The notes: generated by a model not told the origin, from the sequence alone. DNA of 64,000 nucleotides from Streptomyces sp. DG2A-72 (GCF_030499575.1 NZ_JASTLC010000001.1:4984001-5048000), one strand, 5' to 3'; positions 33,704 through 44,200 are shown, numbered from the stretch's first letter. A program made the numbers and translations.

Positions 33704-34546
33704 ATGACGACGGCTGTTGCAGATGAACGCGCCGCGGAGCTGCGGAAGTTCCGGACGGTGCAGCGCCTGGCGTACGAGTGCGCGGAGGCGGTCGCGGCCC
33801 GGTTGCAGCCGGGGGTGACCGAGCGCGAGGCGGCGCGGATGCAGCGCGAGTGGCTGCGTGAGCGGGGCGTGCGGGACTGGTTCCATCTGCCCTTCGCCTG
33901 GTTCGGCGACCGCACGGCGTTCGTGAACTTCCGCATCCCGCTGCAGTTCTTCCCCACCAACCGCCGACTCGAGCCCGGAATGCCGTTCATCCTGGACATG
34001 GCCCCGGTCTTCGAGGGCTGCACGGCGGACATCGGCTACTCCGGCTCGCTCGGCCTCAACCCGGTGCAGGACAAGCTGATGGCCGACCTGGAGGCGCACC
34101 GTGAGCTGATCCTGCGCGAGGTGCGCGAGCGCCGCCCGCTCAAGGAGATCTACGAGGACGTGGACCGGCTCATGGCCCGCCAGGGCTACGCCAACCGGCA
34201 CCGCGCCTACCCGTTCGGCGTGATCGCCCACAAGGTGGACCGGGTCAAGGAGCGCCGCTGGTCGCCGCATGTGTTCGGGTTCGGCACGCAGTCCCTGAAG
34301 GGCCTGGCGAGCGACGCGCTGCACGGCCACCGCGAGGGCTGGTCGCCGCTGTGGTCGCCGTACCGCTTCTCCGACCACCCGCCGCAGCCGGGGCTGTGGG
34401 CGGTCGAACCCCATCTCGGCTTCCGGGGTACGGGCGCGAAGTTCGAGGAGATCCTGGTCGTCACCGACTCCAAGGACCCCGAGCAGAGCGCCTTCTGGCT
34501 GGACGACGATCTGCCGCACGTGCGGCGCTGGGCGGAGGACAAGTGA
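33704..34546 (+). CDS. M24-family metallopeptidase-like protein
   Basis: A 280-residue protein starting at ATG 33704 (MTTAVADERAAELRKFR). It has the pita-bread fold pattern: GVTEREAARMQREWLRERGV, then FILDMAPVFEGCTADIGYSGSLG with two acidic ligands, then GLWAVEPHLGF with a glutamate near the end. Metal ligands are not as canonical as in pepP; for example the HGTGH motif is replaced by VFGFGTQSLKG. It may therefore have a changed activity. It is first in an overlapping four-gene operon; its stop overlaps the next GTG by four bases. Confidence 0.85.
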   Translation: MTTAVADERAAELRKFRTVQRLAYECAEAVAARLQPGVTEREAARMQREWLRERGVRDWFHLPFAWFGDRTAFVNFRIPLQFFPTNRRLEPGMPFILDMAPVFEGCTADIGYSGSLGLNPVQDKLMADLEAHRELILREVRERRPLKEIYEDVDRLMARQGYANRHRAYPFGVIAHKVDRVKERRWSPHVFGFGTQSLKGLASDALHGHREGWSPLWSPYRFSDHPPQPGLWAVEPHLGFRGTGAKFEEILVVTDSKDPEQSAFWLDDDLPHVRRWAEDK

Positions 34547-36300
34547 CGGTGCTGAAGGGGGCGCGGGAGCGCCGGGTGCGGGTCGGCGGGGTCGAGCTGT
34601 GCGTCGCCGAGCTGGGGGACCCGGACCGGCCGACGGTCGTCCTCGTGCACGGCTACCCCGACAGCAAGGAGGTGTGGTCCGAGGTCGCCGCCGGACTCGC
34701 CGACCGCTTCCATGTCGTAGCGTACGACGTCCGGGGCCACGGCCGGTCCACGGCACCGCGGCCGCTGCGCGGCGGGTTCACGCTGGAGAAGCTGACGGAC
34801 GACTTCCTGGCGGTCGTGGACGCGGTCAGCCCGGACCGGCCGGTGCATCTGGTGGGGCACGACTGGGGCTCGGTGCAGTCCTGGGAGTTCGTCACCGTCC
34901 AGCGCACCGAGGGGCGGATCGCGTCCTTCACCTCGGTGTCCGGGCCGTCCCTGGACCACTTCGGGCACTGGATCCACGCGCGCGTGAAGCGCCCCACCCC
35001 GCGCCGGGTCGGCCAGCTGCTGGGCCAGGGCGCCAAGTCCTGGTACGTGTATCTGCTGCACACGCCGGTCCTGCCCGAACTGGCCTGGCGCGGCCCCCTC
35101 GGCAAGAGCTGGCCGCGGATCCTGGAGCGCGTGGAGCGCGTACCCGGCGACGGCTACCCGACCTCCTCGCTCCCCAGGGACGCGGCCCACGGGGCATGGC
35201 TGTACCGGGACAACGTACGGCCGAGGCTGCGCAGGCCCCGCACGGACGCCTACGCGCACGCGCCCGTGCAGCTCATCACGCCCCTGGGCGACGCGTTCCT
35301 GTCGGAGAAGCTGTACGACGGACTGGAGGAGTGGGTTCCGCAGTTGACCCGCCGTACGCTCCCCGCGAAGCACTGGGTCCCGCGTTCCCGGCCCGACCAA
35401 CTGACGGCGTGGGTCTCCGAGTTCGTGACCGCCGTCGAGGGCGGCAGACCGCAGATGAGCGCCACGGGCAGGCACGCGGACCGGTTCGGCGGGCAGCTCG
35501 TCCTGGTCACCGGCGCGGGCAGCGGCATCGGGCGGGCCACGGCGTTCGCGTTCGCCGAGGCGGGCGCGCGCGTGGTGTCCGTCGACCGGGACGCGGAGGC
35601 CGCGGCGCGCACCGCCGAGCTGTCCCGGCTGGTCGGCGCCCCCGAGGCGTGGGCGGAGACCGTCGACGTCTGTGACGAGCAGGCCATGGAGAAGCTCGCC
35701 GAGAAGGTCGCCGCCGAGTACGGCGTGGTGGACGTGCTGGTGAACAACGCCGGGATCGGCCTGTCCGGCTCCTTCCTGGACACCACCCCGGAGGACTGGA
35801 AGAAGGTCCTCGACGTCAACCTGTGGGGCGTGATCCACGGCTGCCGCCTGTTCGGGAAGCAGATGGCCGAGCGTGGACAGGGCGGCCACATCGTCAACAC
35901 CGCGTCAGCGGCGGCGTACCAGCCCTCCAAGGCGCTGCCCGCGTACAGCACCTCCAAGGCGGCCGTGCTGATGCTGAGCGAGTGCCTGCGCGCGGAGCTG
36001 GCCGGACAGGGCATCGGCGTGACGGCGATATGCCCCGGCTTCATCAACACCAACATCACCTCCACCGCACGCTTCGCCGGGGTCGACGCCGCCGAGGAGA
36101 AGCGGCGCCAGAAGAAGTCCGCCCGTCTGTACGGGCTGCGGAACTACCCGCCGGAGAAGGTCGCCGACGCGATCCTGCGGGCGGTGGTGAAGAACCTGGC
36201 CGTCGTCCCGGTGACACCCGAGGCGCGCGGCGCGCACCTCATGTCCCGGTTCACGCCCCGCGCGCTGCGGGCCGTCGCCCGGCTGGAGCCACCGCTATGA
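34543..36300 (+). CDS. EphD-like fusion of an epoxide-hydrolase-type alpha/beta hydrolase and a short-chain dehydrogenase
   Basis: A 585-residue fusion. Residues 1-300 are an alpha/beta hydrolase with HGYPD oxyanion loop (His36), nucleophile Asp107 in GHDWGS, as in epoxide hydrolases, and base His277 (KHWVPRSRP). Residues about 318-585 are a classical short-chain dehydrogenase: TGAGSGIG nucleotide motif, NNAG, and the catalytic pair Tyr468/Lys472 in YSTSK. Mycobacterium tuberculosis EphD has the same architecture and acts on mycolic-acid-related lipids. Streptomyces lacks mycolates, so the substrate must differ. It is coupled on both sides (GTGA, ATGA overlaps). Confidence 0.92.
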   Translation: MTVLKGARERRVRVGGVELCVAELGDPDRPTVVLVHGYPDSKEVWSEVAAGLADRFHVVAYDVRGHGRSTAPRPLRGGFTLEKLTDDFLAVVDAVSPDRPVHLVGHDWGSVQSWEFVTVQRTEGRIASFTSVSGPSLDHFGHWIHARVKRPTPRRVGQLLGQGAKSWYVYLLHTPVLPELAWRGPLGKSWPRILERVERVPGDGYPTSSLPRDAAHGAWLYRDNVRPRLRRPRTDAYAHAPVQLITPLGDAFLSEKLYDGLEEWVPQLTRRTLPAKHWVPRSRPDQLTAWVSEFVTAVEGGRPQMSATGRHADRFGGQLVLVTGAGSGIGRATAFAFAEAGARVVSVDRDAEAAARTAELSRLVGAPEAWAETVDVCDEQAMEKLAEKVAAEYGVVDVLVNNAGIGLSGSFLDTTPEDWKKVLDVNLWGVIHGCRLFGKQMAERGQGGHIVNTASAAAYQPSKALPAYSTSKAAVLMLSECLRAELAGQGIGVTAICPGFINTNITSTARFAGVDAAEEKRRQKKSARLYGLRNYPPEKVADAILRAVVKNLAVVPVTPEARGAHLMSRFTPRALRAVARLEPPL

Positions 36301-37175
36301 GCGATCACCGGTACGCCATCACCCCACGCCGCGTGTCCTTCGACTGGACCCGCACACCACTGCACTGGATCCCCGGCGAGCCGACCGCGACCCACGTCAT
36401 CAACGTGCTGCATCTGCTGCTGCCGGCGGGGGAGCGGTGGTTCGTGAAGGTCTTCAAGGAGGGCCTGCCGCTGGTGCGGGATCCCGAACTCCTGGCGGAC
36501 GTCAAGGGGTTCATGGGGCAGGAGGCCACACACAGCGTGCAGCACTCGCATGTGCTCGACCACCTCAAGGCACAGCAGCTGGACACGGCGGAGTTCACCA
36601 AGTACGTCGACTTCCTCTTCGAGCGGCTGCTCGGCGAGCGCCCACCGCTCGGCGCACCCATACCGCAGCCGGAGTGGCTGCGCTGGCGGCTGGCCGTCGT
36701 CGCGGCGATCGAGCAGTTCACGGCGGTACTCGGCGACTGGGTGCTGGCCGCCGACGCCCTGGACCGGGCCGACGCCGACGAGGTCATGCTCGATCTGCTG
36801 CGCTGGCACGGCGCTGAGGAGGTCGAGCACCGAGCGGTCGCCTTCGACATGTACCAGCACTGCGGCGGCCCCGGTTCACCCCGCTACGCCCGCCGCCTCG
36901 CCGCGATGGCCGTCACCGCGCCGGTGATGCTCTACCTGTGGGTATGGGGCACGGCGTACCTGATACGTCACGATCCACAGCTCGCCGGCCGCCTGCGCTA
37001 CTCCCTCGCCGAACACAACACGGCGGTCCGCAAGGGTCTGTTGCCTGCGTGGCGGGAGCTGGGTGCCGCGATCCCCCGCTACTTCAAGCGGTCGTACCAC
37101 CCCTCGCAGGAAGGGTCGCTGAGCCGGGCGGTCGAGTATCTGCGGAGGTCACCGGCGGCGAGGGCGGCGGCATGA
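36297..37175 (+). CDS. Metal-dependent hydrolase-like, ferritin-like helical protein (Pfam10118 type)
   Basis: A 292-residue helical protein. Repeated Glu and His residues on helices form a likely di-metal site: FMGQEATHSVQHSHV, AAIEQFTAVLGDW and WHGAEEVEHRAVAFDMYQH. This pattern of the metal-hydrolase family recalls di-iron ferritin-like oxygenases. A hydrophobic stretch near residue 205-225 suggests membrane contact. It sits between the EphD-like fusion and the MerR gene with four-base overlaps, so it probably works on the same lipid-like substrate. Confidence 0.85.
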   Translation: MSDHRYAITPRRVSFDWTRTPLHWIPGEPTATHVINVLHLLLPAGERWFVKVFKEGLPLVRDPELLADVKGFMGQEATHSVQHSHVLDHLKAQQLDTAEFTKYVDFLFERLLGERPPLGAPIPQPEWLRWRLAVVAAIEQFTAVLGDWVLAADALDRADADEVMLDLLRWHGAEEVEHRAVAFDMYQHCGGPGSPRYARRLAAMAVTAPVMLYLWVWGTAYLIRHDPQLAGRLRYSLAEHNTAVRKGLLPAWRELGAAIPRYFKRSYHPSQEGSLSRAVEYLRRSPAARAAA

Positions 37176-38158
37176 GCAAGGAGGGCGCCGGAGCCCGGGG
37201 GCCTGGCGCCGCAGCCGGGGCGGGGACCGCGCCCGCCTACCGGATCGAGGACCTCGCGCACCTCAGTGGCGCCACGGTCCGCACCATCCGTGCCTACCAG
37301 GACCGCGGCCTGCTCCCCCGCCCCGAGCGCCGTGGCCGGGCGAACGTGTACGGCGACGCGCATCTGGCCCGTCTGCGCCAGATCGCCGATCTCCTGGACC
37401 GCGGTTACACCCTGGCCTCCATCAAGGAGCTCCTGGAGGCCTGGGACGCCGGGCGGGGCCTCGGCGGCGTGCTCGGGCTGGTCGCCGAGGTCGACGGTCC
37501 GTGGACCGACGAGGAGGCGGTACGGATCTCTCGCGCCGAGCTGGACGAGCGGTTCGGCGGCTCCCCCGACGACGCGGCGGTCGCCGACGCGGTCGAACTC
37601 GGTGTGCTGGAGCCGGTGCCGGGCGACGGCGACTCGTTCCTCGTGCCCAGCCCTCAAGAACTCGCCGTGGCCGTCGAGTTGTACGCGGCCGGGGTCCCCC
37701 TGTCCGCGATCTCGGGACATCTGCGGGAGTTGAGGGGCCAGGTCGAGCACATCGCGGCCCGTTTCCTGGAGTTCACCACAGAGCACGTCTTCGCCCGCTA
37801 CCTGGACGGACCGCACCGTCCGACCGACGCGGACGCCGCCGAGGCGGCCTCGCTCGTACGGCGTCTGCGACCCCTCGCCCGCCAGTCCGTGGACGCCGAA
37901 CTCGCCCGCGCGATGCGCCTGTTCGCGGTGCGGCACCTGCGGCAGCACCTCGGCACGGGCGAGGCTCCGCAAGTGAGCGAGGAGTCACGGTCCGTGACGA
38001 TTCCGGCGGGGACGATGCGAGCCGTGGAGAAGCTCGTTGGTCCGGGGAAGGCAGCCGAGTTCATCGCCCTGGCCGCCGAACGCGAGGTGCGAGCCCGCGC
38101 CTTGGACGATCTTGCCGCAAGTAGGGCCACACCAGTTGATCTTGACGAAACCCCTTGA
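37172..38158 (+). CDS. MerR-family transcriptional regulator
   Basis: A 328-residue regulator. The helix-turn-helix is YRIEDLAHLSGATVRTIRAYQDRGLLPRPERRGRANVYGDAHLARL (about residues 23-68). A long C-terminal region without cysteine clusters follows, so metal sensing is unlikely. The dimerisation helix is present. Being last in the operon with the M24, EphD-like and Pfam10118-type genes, it probably controls them in response to a small, perhaps lipid-like, ligand. Confidence 0.9.
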   Translation: MSKEGAGARGPGAAAGAGTAPAYRIEDLAHLSGATVRTIRAYQDRGLLPRPERRGRANVYGDAHLARLRQIADLLDRGYTLASIKELLEAWDAGRGLGGVLGLVAEVDGPWTDEEAVRISRAELDERFGGSPDDAAVADAVELGVLEPVPGDGDSFLVPSPQELAVAVELYAAGVPLSAISGHLRELRGQVEHIAARFLEFTTEHVFARYLDGPHRPTDADAAEAASLVRRLRPLARQSVDAELARAMRLFAVRHLRQHLGTGEAPQVSEESRSVTIPAGTMRAVEKLVGPGKAAEFIALAAEREVRARALDDLAASRATPVDLDETP

Positions 38159-38170
38159 ATCGACGGCTCG

Positions 38171-38224
38171 TTGTCCACAGAGTCGCCAAATCCCCTGTGG
38201 ATAACTTGACTTGGTTGTGGATCA
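38171..38224. other. Pair of perfect DnaA boxes plus a near match, upstream of kptA
   Basis: TTGTCCACA at 38171-38179 (plus), TTATCCACA at 38196-38204 (minus) and TGATCCACA at 38216-38224 (minus, one mismatch) fall within 54 bases in the gap after the MerR gene. Confidence 0.65.
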
Positions 38225-38280
38225 AACATCCGGAGTCAACTCATTCGCGTGATCCACGTCTCTCGCGGCACCCTGAAGGC

Positions 38281-38829
38281 ATGGACGAAAGACGCACCGT
38301 GAAGGTGTCGAAGTACCTCTCCAAGCATCTGCGCCATCAGCCTGAGCGGATGGGGCTCGTGCTCGACGAGGGCGGCTGGGTCGAGATCGAGACGCTGATG
38401 GCCGCGGCAGCCGCGCACGGCTTCCCTTTCACGCGGGACGAACTGGACCAAGTGGTCGCCGCCAACGACAAGAAACGCTTCGCGATCGAAGGCTCGCGGA
38501 TCCGCGCCAGCCAGGGACACAGCGTCGAGGTCGACCTCGGACTGTCCCCGGCCACCCCGCCGCCGTACCTCTACCACGGGACCGTGGCCCGGAACCTGGA
38601 CGCGATCCGTACCGAGGGGCTCCACCCGATGAACCGGCACGACGTGCATCTCTCGGCCGACCGCGAGACGGCGACCCGCGTCGGCGCCCGCCGCGGCCGC
38701 CCCGTCGTCCTGTCCGTGGACGCCGGTGCCATGCACCGGGACGGCCATGTCTTCCAGGTGAGCGCGAACGGGGTGTGGCTGACGAAGGCCGTACCACCGA
38801 AGTACCTGAGGTTTCCGGAGCGGCACTGA
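38281..38829 (+). CDS. kptA: RNA 2'-phosphotransferase (Tpt1/KptA)
   Basis: A 182-residue enzyme starting at ATG 38281. The N-terminal winged helix has VSKYLSKHLRHQPERMGLVLDEGGWVEI, and the ART-like catalytic domain has RASQGHSVEVDLGL, LYHGTVARNLDAI, GLHPMNRHDVHLS and the conserved basic residues. Tpt1 uses NAD+ to remove an internal 2'-phosphate from RNA. Bacteria have no known tRNA splicing that makes this substrate, so its role here is unclear. Confidence 0.93.
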   Translation: MDERRTVKVSKYLSKHLRHQPERMGLVLDEGGWVEIETLMAAAAAHGFPFTRDELDQVVAANDKKRFAIEGSRIRASQGHSVEVDLGLSPATPPPYLYHGTVARNLDAIRTEGLHPMNRHDVHLSADRETATRVGARRGRPVVLSVDAGAMHRDGHVFQVSANGVWLTKAVPPKYLRFPERH

Positions 38830-38854
38830 ACCCTCTTCCGGCATGATCAGTGGT

Positions 38855-39301
38855 ATGGACCACCTCCCCAGCACCGAGGCCGCCGTCACCGCGCTCCGAG
38901 AGATCGCCGCCGAGTACGCGTGCGAGATCGAGGTGAGCCATGACATCGGCGCCGACCAGACCTCGCGCCGCACGGCGGCGGGCATAGGCGTCGCCACCGA
39001 CCCGGACGGCTCTCTGCCCCACGAGGCCTACGTCGAGTTCGGCGGCTCGCCCCGGGTGAGTGTCCGCCTCTACCCCGAGGACGACGCGCTGATCACGGTC
39101 GAGGGCGTCGAGTGCCCCGACATCCCGCGCGACGACGTCCCGGCCTTTCTCCGCTCTGTCTTCGGTGGGCTCGCGTACGTCACCGCGCGCCGCTTCCCGC
39201 CCGGCTACCGCCTGGTCGTGCCGCTGCCCGGAGACCGTGTGCACAAGGAGTGGACGGAGATGATCTCCCTCACGCCGTGGCTGAGCAGCCGCGTACGGTG
39301 A
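38855..39301 (+). CDS. Small conserved hypothetical protein
   Basis: A 148-residue protein from ATG 38855 (MDHLPSTEAAVTALREIAAEY); ATG 38843 would add four residues, and neither has a clear ribosome site. It is acidic with no signal or membrane segment. Motifs such as PHEAYVEFGGSPRVSVRLYPEDDALITVEGVECPDIPRDDVPAFLRSVFGGL suggest a compact alpha/beta fold. No function is recognised. It follows kptA by 25 bases and precedes a parS site. Confidence 0.7.
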   Translation: MDHLPSTEAAVTALREIAAEYACEIEVSHDIGADQTSRRTAAGIGVATDPDGSLPHEAYVEFGGSPRVSVRLYPEDDALITVEGVECPDIPRDDVPAFLRSVFGGLAYVTARRFPPGYRLVVPLPGDRVHKEWTEMISLTPWLSSRVR

Positions 39302-39303
39302 CC

Positions 39304-39317
39304 GTTTCACGTGAAAC
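39304..39317. other. parS site, perfect
   Basis: GTTTCACGTGAAAC, the ParB-binding palindrome, lies between two plus-strand genes. Confidence 0.9.
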
Positions 39318-39342
39318 CCCGTCGGCCGCATACGCTCGACCC

Positions 39343-40245
39343 ATGAGTCTGCGTCTGAGCACTGTGATCCTCCCCTACCGCCGCTGGCACGAAGGCGGCC
39401 GTTCGGCATGGCAGCGCGCTGAGCAGCTCGGCTTCCACACCGCGTACACCTACGACCATCTGTCCTGGCGCAGCTTCCGGGACGGCCCCTGGTTCGGTGC
39501 CGTGCCGACGCTGACCGCCGCCGCGGCCGTGACCGATCAGCTGCGGCTGGGCACCCTGGTCACCTCGCCGAACTTCCGGCACCCGGTGACTCTCGCCAAG
39601 GAGCTGATCTCCCTCGACGACATCTCGGGCGGGCGCGTCACGCTCGGCATCGGCGCCGGCGGTTCCGGTTTCGACGCCACCGCGCTCGGCCAGGAGCCTT
39701 GGACGCCGCGCGAGCGCGCCGACCGGTTCGCCGAGTTCGTACCGCTGCTCGACCGGCTGCTGACCGAGGACACGGTGTCGTACGAGGGCGACTTCTACGC
39801 GGCGCACGAGGCGCGCAACATCCCGGGCTGTGTGCAGCGGCCCCGGCTGCCGTTCGCGGTGGCCGCCACCGGGCCGCGTGGGCTGCGGCTCGCCGCGCGG
39901 CACGGGCAGGCCTGGGTGACCACCGGCGACCCCAAGCTGTACGAGAACGGCACTCCTGAACAGTCGATTCAAGCCCTTCGTGGACAGGCGGAGAAGCTCG
40001 CCGACGCATGCGCCGTCCTCGGCCGTGATGTGTCCGGGCTCGACAAGATCCTGCTCACCGGTTTCACTCCGGACCGTGGCCGCCCGCTGCAGTCGCTCGA
40101 CGCGTTCGTGGACTTCGCGGGCCGGCACCTGGAACTGGGCTTCACCGAGATCGTGATCCACTGGCCGATCCCCGACTCGGACTTCGCCGCCGATGAGAAG
40201 GTCTTCGAGCAGATCGCCATGGAGGCGCCTGCACAGCTCAGCTGA
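39343..40245 (+). CDS. F420-dependent luciferase-like oxidoreductase
   Basis: A 300-residue luciferase-like monooxygenase-family TIM barrel. It begins [42 protein letters not shown], then [43 protein letters not shown] and [11 protein letters not shown], all typical. Actinobacterial members generally use coenzyme F420. The substrate cannot be told. The parS site lies 26 bases before its start and no strong ribosome site is seen. Confidence 0.9.
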   Translation: MSLRLSTVILPYRRWHEGGRSAWQRAEQLGFHTAYTYDHLSWRSFRDGPWFGAVPTLTAAAAVTDQLRLGTLVTSPNFRHPVTLAKELISLDDISGGRVTLGIGAGGSGFDATALGQEPWTPRERADRFAEFVPLLDRLLTEDTVSYEGDFYAAHEARNIPGCVQRPRLPFAVAATGPRGLRLAARHGQAWVTTGDPKLYENGTPEQSIQALRGQAEKLADACAVLGRDVSGLDKILLTGFTPDRGRPLQSLDAFVDFAGRHLELGFTEIVIHWPIPDSDFAADEKVFEQIAMEAPAQLS

Positions 40246-40359
40246 ACCGTCGCTGCGACGGCGAGGGCTCGTGGGCGCAAGGGTGCAGGTGAGAGCCGTC
40301 ACCACTCACATGTGCGGAGTCCCGCACGGCCGTGCAGGCATATGCGGGAGAATGGCCGG

Positions 40360-41229
40360 GTGACCTCAGCGACCAGACAGCCCGAGACCCCGGCCACCAC
40401 TGTCCCGCCGCGCCTGATCGCGACCGATCTCGACGGCACCCTGTTGCGCGACGACAAGTCGGTCTCCCCGCGTACGGTCGCCGCTCTGGCCGCCGCCGAG
40501 GAGGCGGGTATCGAGGTCTTCTTCGTCACGGGCCGTCCGGCCCGCTGGATGGACGTCGTCAGTGACCACGTCCATGGTCACGGGCTGGCGATCTGCGGAA
40601 ACGGTGCCGCGGTGGTCGACCTGCACGGCGGCCCCGGCGCCCACCGGTTCGTGAAGGTGCGGGAGCTGACGCGGCCCAACGCGCTGGACGCCGTACGACT
40701 GCTGCGTGAGGCGGCGCCCGGCACGGTGTACGCGGTCGAGCAGACGTATGGCTTCCACCAGGAGCCGGACTATCCCAAGCTGCACATGGAGGTCCCGGAC
40801 AACCTGGCGCCGGCCGAGCAGCTGCTGGCCACTGACGGTCCCGGTGCCGATGAGCCGGTCCTCAAGATCCTCGCGTATCACCCCGAGATCGATCCGGACG
40901 CCTTCCTGACTCTCGCCCGCCTCGCTGTCGGCGACCGTGCCAACGTCACCCGGTCCAGCCCCAGCGCTCTGCTGGAGCTCAGCGGCCCAGGTGTCTCCAA
41001 GGCCAGCACGCTCGCCCTGTGCTGTGCCGAGCGCGGCATCTCCCACGAGGAGGTCGTCGCGTTCGGCGACATGCCGAACGACGTCGAGATGCTCACCTGG
41101 GCGGGCCAGTCGTATGCGATGGGCAATGCGCACCCGGATGTGATCGCGGCCGCCTCGGGGCGGACGGTCGCCAACAACGAGGACGGGGTGGCGGTCGTGA
41201 TCGAACAGATGCTGGCTGAGCGGCTGTAA
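40360..41229 (+). CDS. HAD-superfamily (Cof/subclass IIB) phosphatase
   Basis: A 289-residue enzyme. GTG 40360 is preferred, with GGGAG at 40346-40350; ATG 40342 in the same frame is an alternative. Motif I is [14 protein letters not shown], motif II FFVTGRPARW and motifs [18 protein letters not shown]. It is a paralogue of the phosphatase behind serS, with a similar ending (NNEDGVAVVIEQML). Sugar-phosphate or cofactor phosphatase activity is likely. Confidence 0.92.
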   Translation: MTSATRQPETPATTVPPRLIATDLDGTLLRDDKSVSPRTVAALAAAEEAGIEVFFVTGRPARWMDVVSDHVHGHGLAICGNGAAVVDLHGGPGAHRFVKVRELTRPNALDAVRLLREAAPGTVYAVEQTYGFHQEPDYPKLHMEVPDNLAPAEQLLATDGPGADEPVLKILAYHPEIDPDAFLTLARLAVGDRANVTRSSPSALLELSGPGVSKASTLALCCAERGISHEEVVAFGDMPNDVEMLTWAGQSYAMGNAHPDVIAAASGRTVANNEDGVAVVIEQMLAERL

Positions 41230-41230
41230 C

Positions 41231-41253
41231 GGGCGTCGTCCAGGCGCACGCCC
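41231..41253. terminator. Weak hairpin between convergent genes
   Basis: GGGCGT and ACGCCC flank an 11-base loop, followed by CTTAAAT, between the HAD gene and the end of cydDC. Confidence 0.4.
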
Positions 41254-41293
41254 CTTAAATGCTGCTGTGGAGAGCCGGCGGATCAGCACTCCG

Positions 41294-44200
41294 CTAGTGC
41301 ACGCCGACCAGCAGCTCCGACTCCGCCTCCCGCTCCGCCATCCGCCGCAGCGGCCCTTCCACCACGGCCAGCTCCGCATACGTGCCCCGCTGCGCCACGC
41401 ACCCCTCCTCCAGCACGATCACCTCGTCCACCGTCTCCAGACCGGCCAGCCGATGCGTGATGAGCAGTGTCGTACGGCCCTCGGTGGCGGCCAGCAGATC
41501 GGCGGTGAGCGCATCCGCCGTCGGCAGGTCGAGATGCTCGGCGGGCTCGTCGAGCACCAGCACCGGGAAGTCGGCGAGCAGTGCACGGGCCAGCGCGAGC
41601 CGCTGCCGCTGCCCGCCGGACAGCCGCGCCCCGTGCTCGCCGACCAGGGTGTCGAGCCCGTCGGGCAGGCTGTCGGCCCAGTCCAGCAGCCGGGCCCGCT
41701 TCAGGGCGTCGCGCAGTTCGCCCTCGGTGGCGTCCTTCCTGGCGAGCAGCAGGTTCTCGCGCACCGAGCTGTCGAAGAGGTGCGCGTCCTGGGCACACAG
41801 CCCGACGAGCCGCCGTACGTCGTCGCCGTCCAGCGCGCCCGCGTCCACGCCGCCCAGCGTGTACGAGCCCGCGTCCGCGTCCAGGAAGCGCAGCAGCACC
41901 TGCGCGAGCGTCGTCTTGCCGGACCCGGACGGGCCGACCACGGCGACCCGGCGCCCCTCCGCCAGCGTCAGGTCGAGTCCGACGAGGGCGTCACGCTCCT
42001 GCCCCGTGTGCCGGGCGGCCAGGCCCCTGACGACAACCGGGAACGGCGACGCGGGCGCCTGCCGGGGCCGCTCCGGCTCTTGTACGGGCTCGGGCGCGTC
42101 CAGTACGTCGTACACGCGCTCCGCGCTCCTGCCCACCCGCTGCCGGAACCGGACGGCCAGCGGCATGCCGAGCACGGCCTCGAAGGCGGCCAGCGGGGTG
42201 AGGACGACGACGGCCATCGCGATGCCACCCAGGCGGCCGTCGGCGACCGCCTGGGCGCCCACGAGGGCGGTGGCGGCGACGGTCAGGCCGGAGACGAGCG
42301 CGGTGAGCCCGTCGCCGAGCGCGGTGGCGGTGGCGGCGCGCGAGGCGATCCGGGTGAGCGTGCCGTCGGCCCGCCGTACCCCGGCGGTACGCGCGGCCAG
42401 CGCGCCGGCGACGGTCAACTCGGCGGTGCCGGTGAGCAGATCGGCCACACGGGTTGCCAGCACTCCACGGGCGGGGGCCAGTCTGCGCTCCGCTCGCCGG
42501 GCGACGGCTCCGGTGAGCAGCGGGACACCGGCTCCGGCCGCCAGCAGCCCGACGGCGAGCGCGGCACCGGCCTCGGGCAGCAGCCAGGCCGTGAATCCGA
42601 CCGAGGCGGCGGACACGGCGGCGGCGGCACCGGCGGGCAGCAGCCAGCGCAGCCAGTAGTCCTGCAGGGCGTCCACGTCGGAGACGAGCCGCGACAGCAG
42701 GTCGCCCCGCCGGGTCCGGCGCAGTCCCGCGGGCGCCAGCCGCTCCAGCCGCCGGTACACGGCGACCCGCGTATCGGCCAGCATCCGCAGCACGGCGTCG
42801 TGCGACACCAGCCGCTCGGCATACCGGAAAACGGCGCGCCCGATACCGAAGGCCCGCGTCGCCGTCACCGCGACCATCAGATACAGCACCGGCGGCTGCT
42901 GCGAGGCCCGCGAGATGAGCCACCCAGAGGTGGCCATGAGCCCGACGGCGCTCCCGAGGGCGAGGCTTCCGAGCAGCAGGGCAAGAGCGAGACGTCCGCG
43001 GTGGGCGCGGGCCATGGCGCGGACGCGGGCGAGCACACCGCCGGCGGTCGTCGGGACCTCCGTTTCCGGCTCGGCGACGAGGTCGTCCGCCGCTGCTTCC
43101 TCGATGCGGTGGGTCGCCGCTCCCTTCGACGCGGCCTCCGCCTCCGCCTCCGCGGGAGCGTAGGCCGTGGCTTCTTCCAGCCGCACCACCCGGTCCGCGA
43201 CCCCCAGCAACGCCGGCCGATGCACCACGAGCAGCACCGTCCGTCCCACGGCCAGGCGCCGCACCGCCTCCACGACCTCGCCCTCGGTCTCCCCGTCCAG
43301 CGCGGCCGTCGGCTCATCGAGCAGGAGCACAGGCCGGTCCGCGAGGAAGGCCCGGGCGAGCGCGAGCCGCTGCCGCTGACCGGCGGAGAGCCCGGCCCCG
43401 TCCTCGCCGAGCAGGGTTTCCAGGCCCTGGGGCAGCGCGTCCACGAACTTCAGGGCTCCCGCGTCCCGAAGCGCCTGCCGTACGTCCGTGTCGTCCGCGT
43501 CGGGACGCGCCAGCCGTACGTTCTCCGCGATCGTCCCGGCGTACAGATGGGGCCGCTGCGGCACCCAGGCGATCCGCGACCGCCACTCCTCCAGGTCGAC
43601 CTCGGCGAGATCGACTCCCCCGAGCAACACACGCCCCTCAGTGGGTCGTACGAACCCCAGCAGGACGTGCAGCAACGTCGACTTGCCGGCGCCGCTCGGC
43701 CCGACAAGAGCGACCGTCTCCCCGGGCTCGACGGCGAAGGACGCCTCGGACACGGCGTCCATGGACCGGCCGGAGTACCGGACGGTGACGCCCTCGAAAC
43801 GCACCGGCCCGGTCGGCACGGCAGCGCTTCCCGACGCCGGCACCGGCGTCTCCAGCACCGCAAAGATCTCCTCGGCGGCCGCAAGCCCCTCCGCCGCGGC
43901 GTGGTACTGCGCCCCCACTTGTCGCAGCGGCAGATAGGCCTCGGGTGCGAGCACCAGGATGACCAGACCGATGTAGAGGTCCATCTCGCCGTGGACGAGC
44001 CGCATGCCGATCGTCACCGCGACCAGGGCCACGGAGATGGTGGCGAGCAGTTCCAGAGCGAAGGAGGAGAGGAACGCGATCCGCAGGGTGCGCATGGTCG
44101 CCTGCCGGTACTCGCCGGTGATGCGCCGGATCGAGTCGGCCTGTGCCTTGGCCCGCCCGAACACCTTCAGGGTGGGCAGCCCGGCGACGACGTCCAGGAA

